The position numbers and the translations under genes were made by a program. Shown here piece after piece: positions 63,203 to 64,000 of a stretch of DNA of 64,000 nt. The notes under the pieces are model-generated. The model searched no databases and had not been told where the DNA came from. It saw only the letters and a program-made list of their open reading frames with translations. Position 1 is the stretch's first letter. Each line of letters opens with the position of its first letter. The DNA is taken from assembly GCF_010725485.1 (NCBI RefSeq), contig NZ_AP022598.1:4092001-4156000 (forward strand), read 5' to 3'. Source of the DNA: Mycolicibacterium parafortuitum (GTDB lineage: Bacteria > Actinomycetota > Actinomycetes > Mycobacteriales > Mycobacteriaceae).

Positions 63203-64000
63203 CCTTGCAGCACATCCCGGACACGGTGAGCGTCGACGACGTCGAGTCCTGGTCCGAGGAGACCGACGTCCTGGTCATCGGGTTCGGTATCGCCGGCGGC
63301 AGCGCCGCGGTCAGCGCGGCCGCCGCCGGCGCGCGGGTGCTGGTGCTGGAGAAGGCCGCCGCAGCGGGCGGCACCACCGCGATGGCCGGTGGGCACTTCT
63401 ATCTCGGCGGGGGTACCGCGGTGCAGCAGGCCACCGGCCACGACGATTCGCCCGAGGAGATGTACAAGTACCTGGTCACGCAGTCGCGCAACCCCGAGCA
63501 CGACAAGATCCGGGCCTACTGCGAGGGCAGCGTCGAGCACTTCGATTGGCTTGAGGCACTGGGCTTTCAGTTCGAGCGCAGCTACTACCCGGGCAAGGTC
63601 GTCGTCCCGCCGGGCACCGAGGGCCTGTCCTACACCGGCAACGAGAAGGTGTGGCCGTTCTGCGAACAGGCCAAGCCGGCGCCGCGCGGCCACTCCGTGC
63701 CGGTGCCCGGCGAGCTCGGCGGTGCGGCGATGGTGATCGACCTGCTGGTCAAGCGCGCCGACGAACTCGGCGTGCAGATCCGCTACGAGACGGGCGCGAC
63801 GGCGCTGATCACCGACGCCGACGGCGCCGTCGTCGGGGTGCGCTGGAAGCGCTTCGCCGAAACCGGTGACATCAAGGCGACGTCGGTGATCATCGCCGCC
63901 GGCGGGTTCGCGATGAACCCCGAGATGGTCGCCGAGTACACCCCCGCGCTCGGACAGGAGCGCAAGACCAAGCACCACGGCAACGTCGCGCCGTACATCC
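63199..64000 (+). CDS. FAD-dependent 3-ketosteroid dehydrogenase/fumarate reductase-like flavoprotein (3' cut by window)
   Basis: The frame runs from GTG 63199 to the end of the window without a stop, about 267 residues. It starts VTLQHIPDTVSVDDVESWSE and has the FAD Rossmann motif TDVLVIGFGIAGGSAAVSAA followed by LVLEKAAAAGGTTAMAGGHF, as in KstD and the fumarate reductase/succinate dehydrogenase flavoprotein family. Around residue 235, ATSVIIAAGGFAMNPEMVAE fits the family. It should be a FAD-linked dehydrogenase, possibly acting on steroid-like or quinone substrates. The start overlaps the VOC gene by four bases (GTGA). The missing C-terminal half would decide between the subfamilies. Confidence 0.85.
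   Translation, partial: MTLQHIPDTVSVDDVESWSEETDVLVIGFGIAGGSAAVSAAAAGARVLVLEKAAAAGGTTAMAGGHFYLGGGTAVQQATGHDDSPEEMYKYLVTQSRNPEHDKIRAYCEGSVEHFDWLEALGFQFERSYYPGKVVVPPGTEGLSYTGNEKVWPFCEQAKPAPRGHSVPVPGELGGAAMVIDLLVKRADELGVQIRYETGATALITDADGAVVGVRWKRFAETGDIKATSVIIAAGGFAMNPEMVAEYTPALGQERKTKHHGNVAPYI

Overview
The window is high-GC actinobacterial DNA with mycobacterial gene content and looks like a fast-growing Mycolicibacterium-type chromosome. The markers are a furA-katG pair, an mmpS-mmpL operon, a DUF732 protein, a homologue of the siderophore-secretion factor Rv0455c, UdgX, monomeric NADP-isocitrate dehydrogenase, a 13E12/DUF222 HNH gene, an F420-dependent (Ddn-like) reductase and an IdeR-type iron box. 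I see no rRNA, tRNA, CRISPR array, insertion sequence or prophage. Genes are dense and the longest stretch without a gene is about 290 bases. Family and species statements rest on recognition of protein motifs, not on database searches.

Layout. 0-11.7 kb: a GAF-ANTAR regulator, a secreted phosphodiesterase/phosphatase with an acidic repeat tract, an exported peptidase-like protein, an amino-acid permease, a cupin, a lipoprotein, icd2, the first of two paralogous proline/alanine-rich membrane proteins, and an acyltransferase-3 protein. 11.9-23.2 kb is rich in stress and defence functions: furA-katG, a STAS-HATPase regulator, a GT4 glycosyltransferase, PhoU, UdgX, an AraC regulator, large-subunit catalase KatE and a ThDP-dependent pyruvate-oxidase-like enzyme. 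23.2-31.4 kb: Tex, a PknH-sensor-like lipoprotein, an ethanolamine-type permease, the second Pro/Ala-rich paralogue, a flavin-dependent acyl-CoA-dehydrogenase-fold enzyme and an MFS transporter.

31.5-36.2 kb is a siderophore-export-like module: a small secreted protein, an Rv0455c homologue ending in a strong intrinsic terminator and, convergent with it, the operon mmpS-mmpL-DUF732. 36.5-44.3 kb: a cytochrome P450, two NTF2-fold proteins, NUDIX, a di-iron protein with its ferredoxin-reductase partner, and two small exported proteins. 44.5-49.6 kb: a frameshifted 13E12 HNH endonuclease gene, malQ and an MFS transporter. 49.6-56.7 kb: a MetE-like protein with an SfnB/DszC-like flavoenzyme, a type-B carboxylesterase, a fatty-acid-hydroxylase/sterol-desaturase protein with an overlapping FAD amine-oxidase-like gene, and a secreted serine protease.

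56.8-61.4 kb is an iron-siderophore locus. An MFS exporter and two FecCD permeases run leftward, and a substrate-binding lipoprotein runs rightward. The divergent spacer holds a near-consensus IdeR box, but no ATPase gene is present. 61.4-64 kb: a Ddn-family reductase and a TetR regulator face each other across two matching palindromic operators, followed by a VOC protein and a flavoprotein dehydrogenase cut by the window end. The most interesting points are the two-part siderophore hardware, the paired Pro/Ala-rich paralogues, the C7 frameshift in the HNH gene, the paired TetR operators and several two-gene redox operons.
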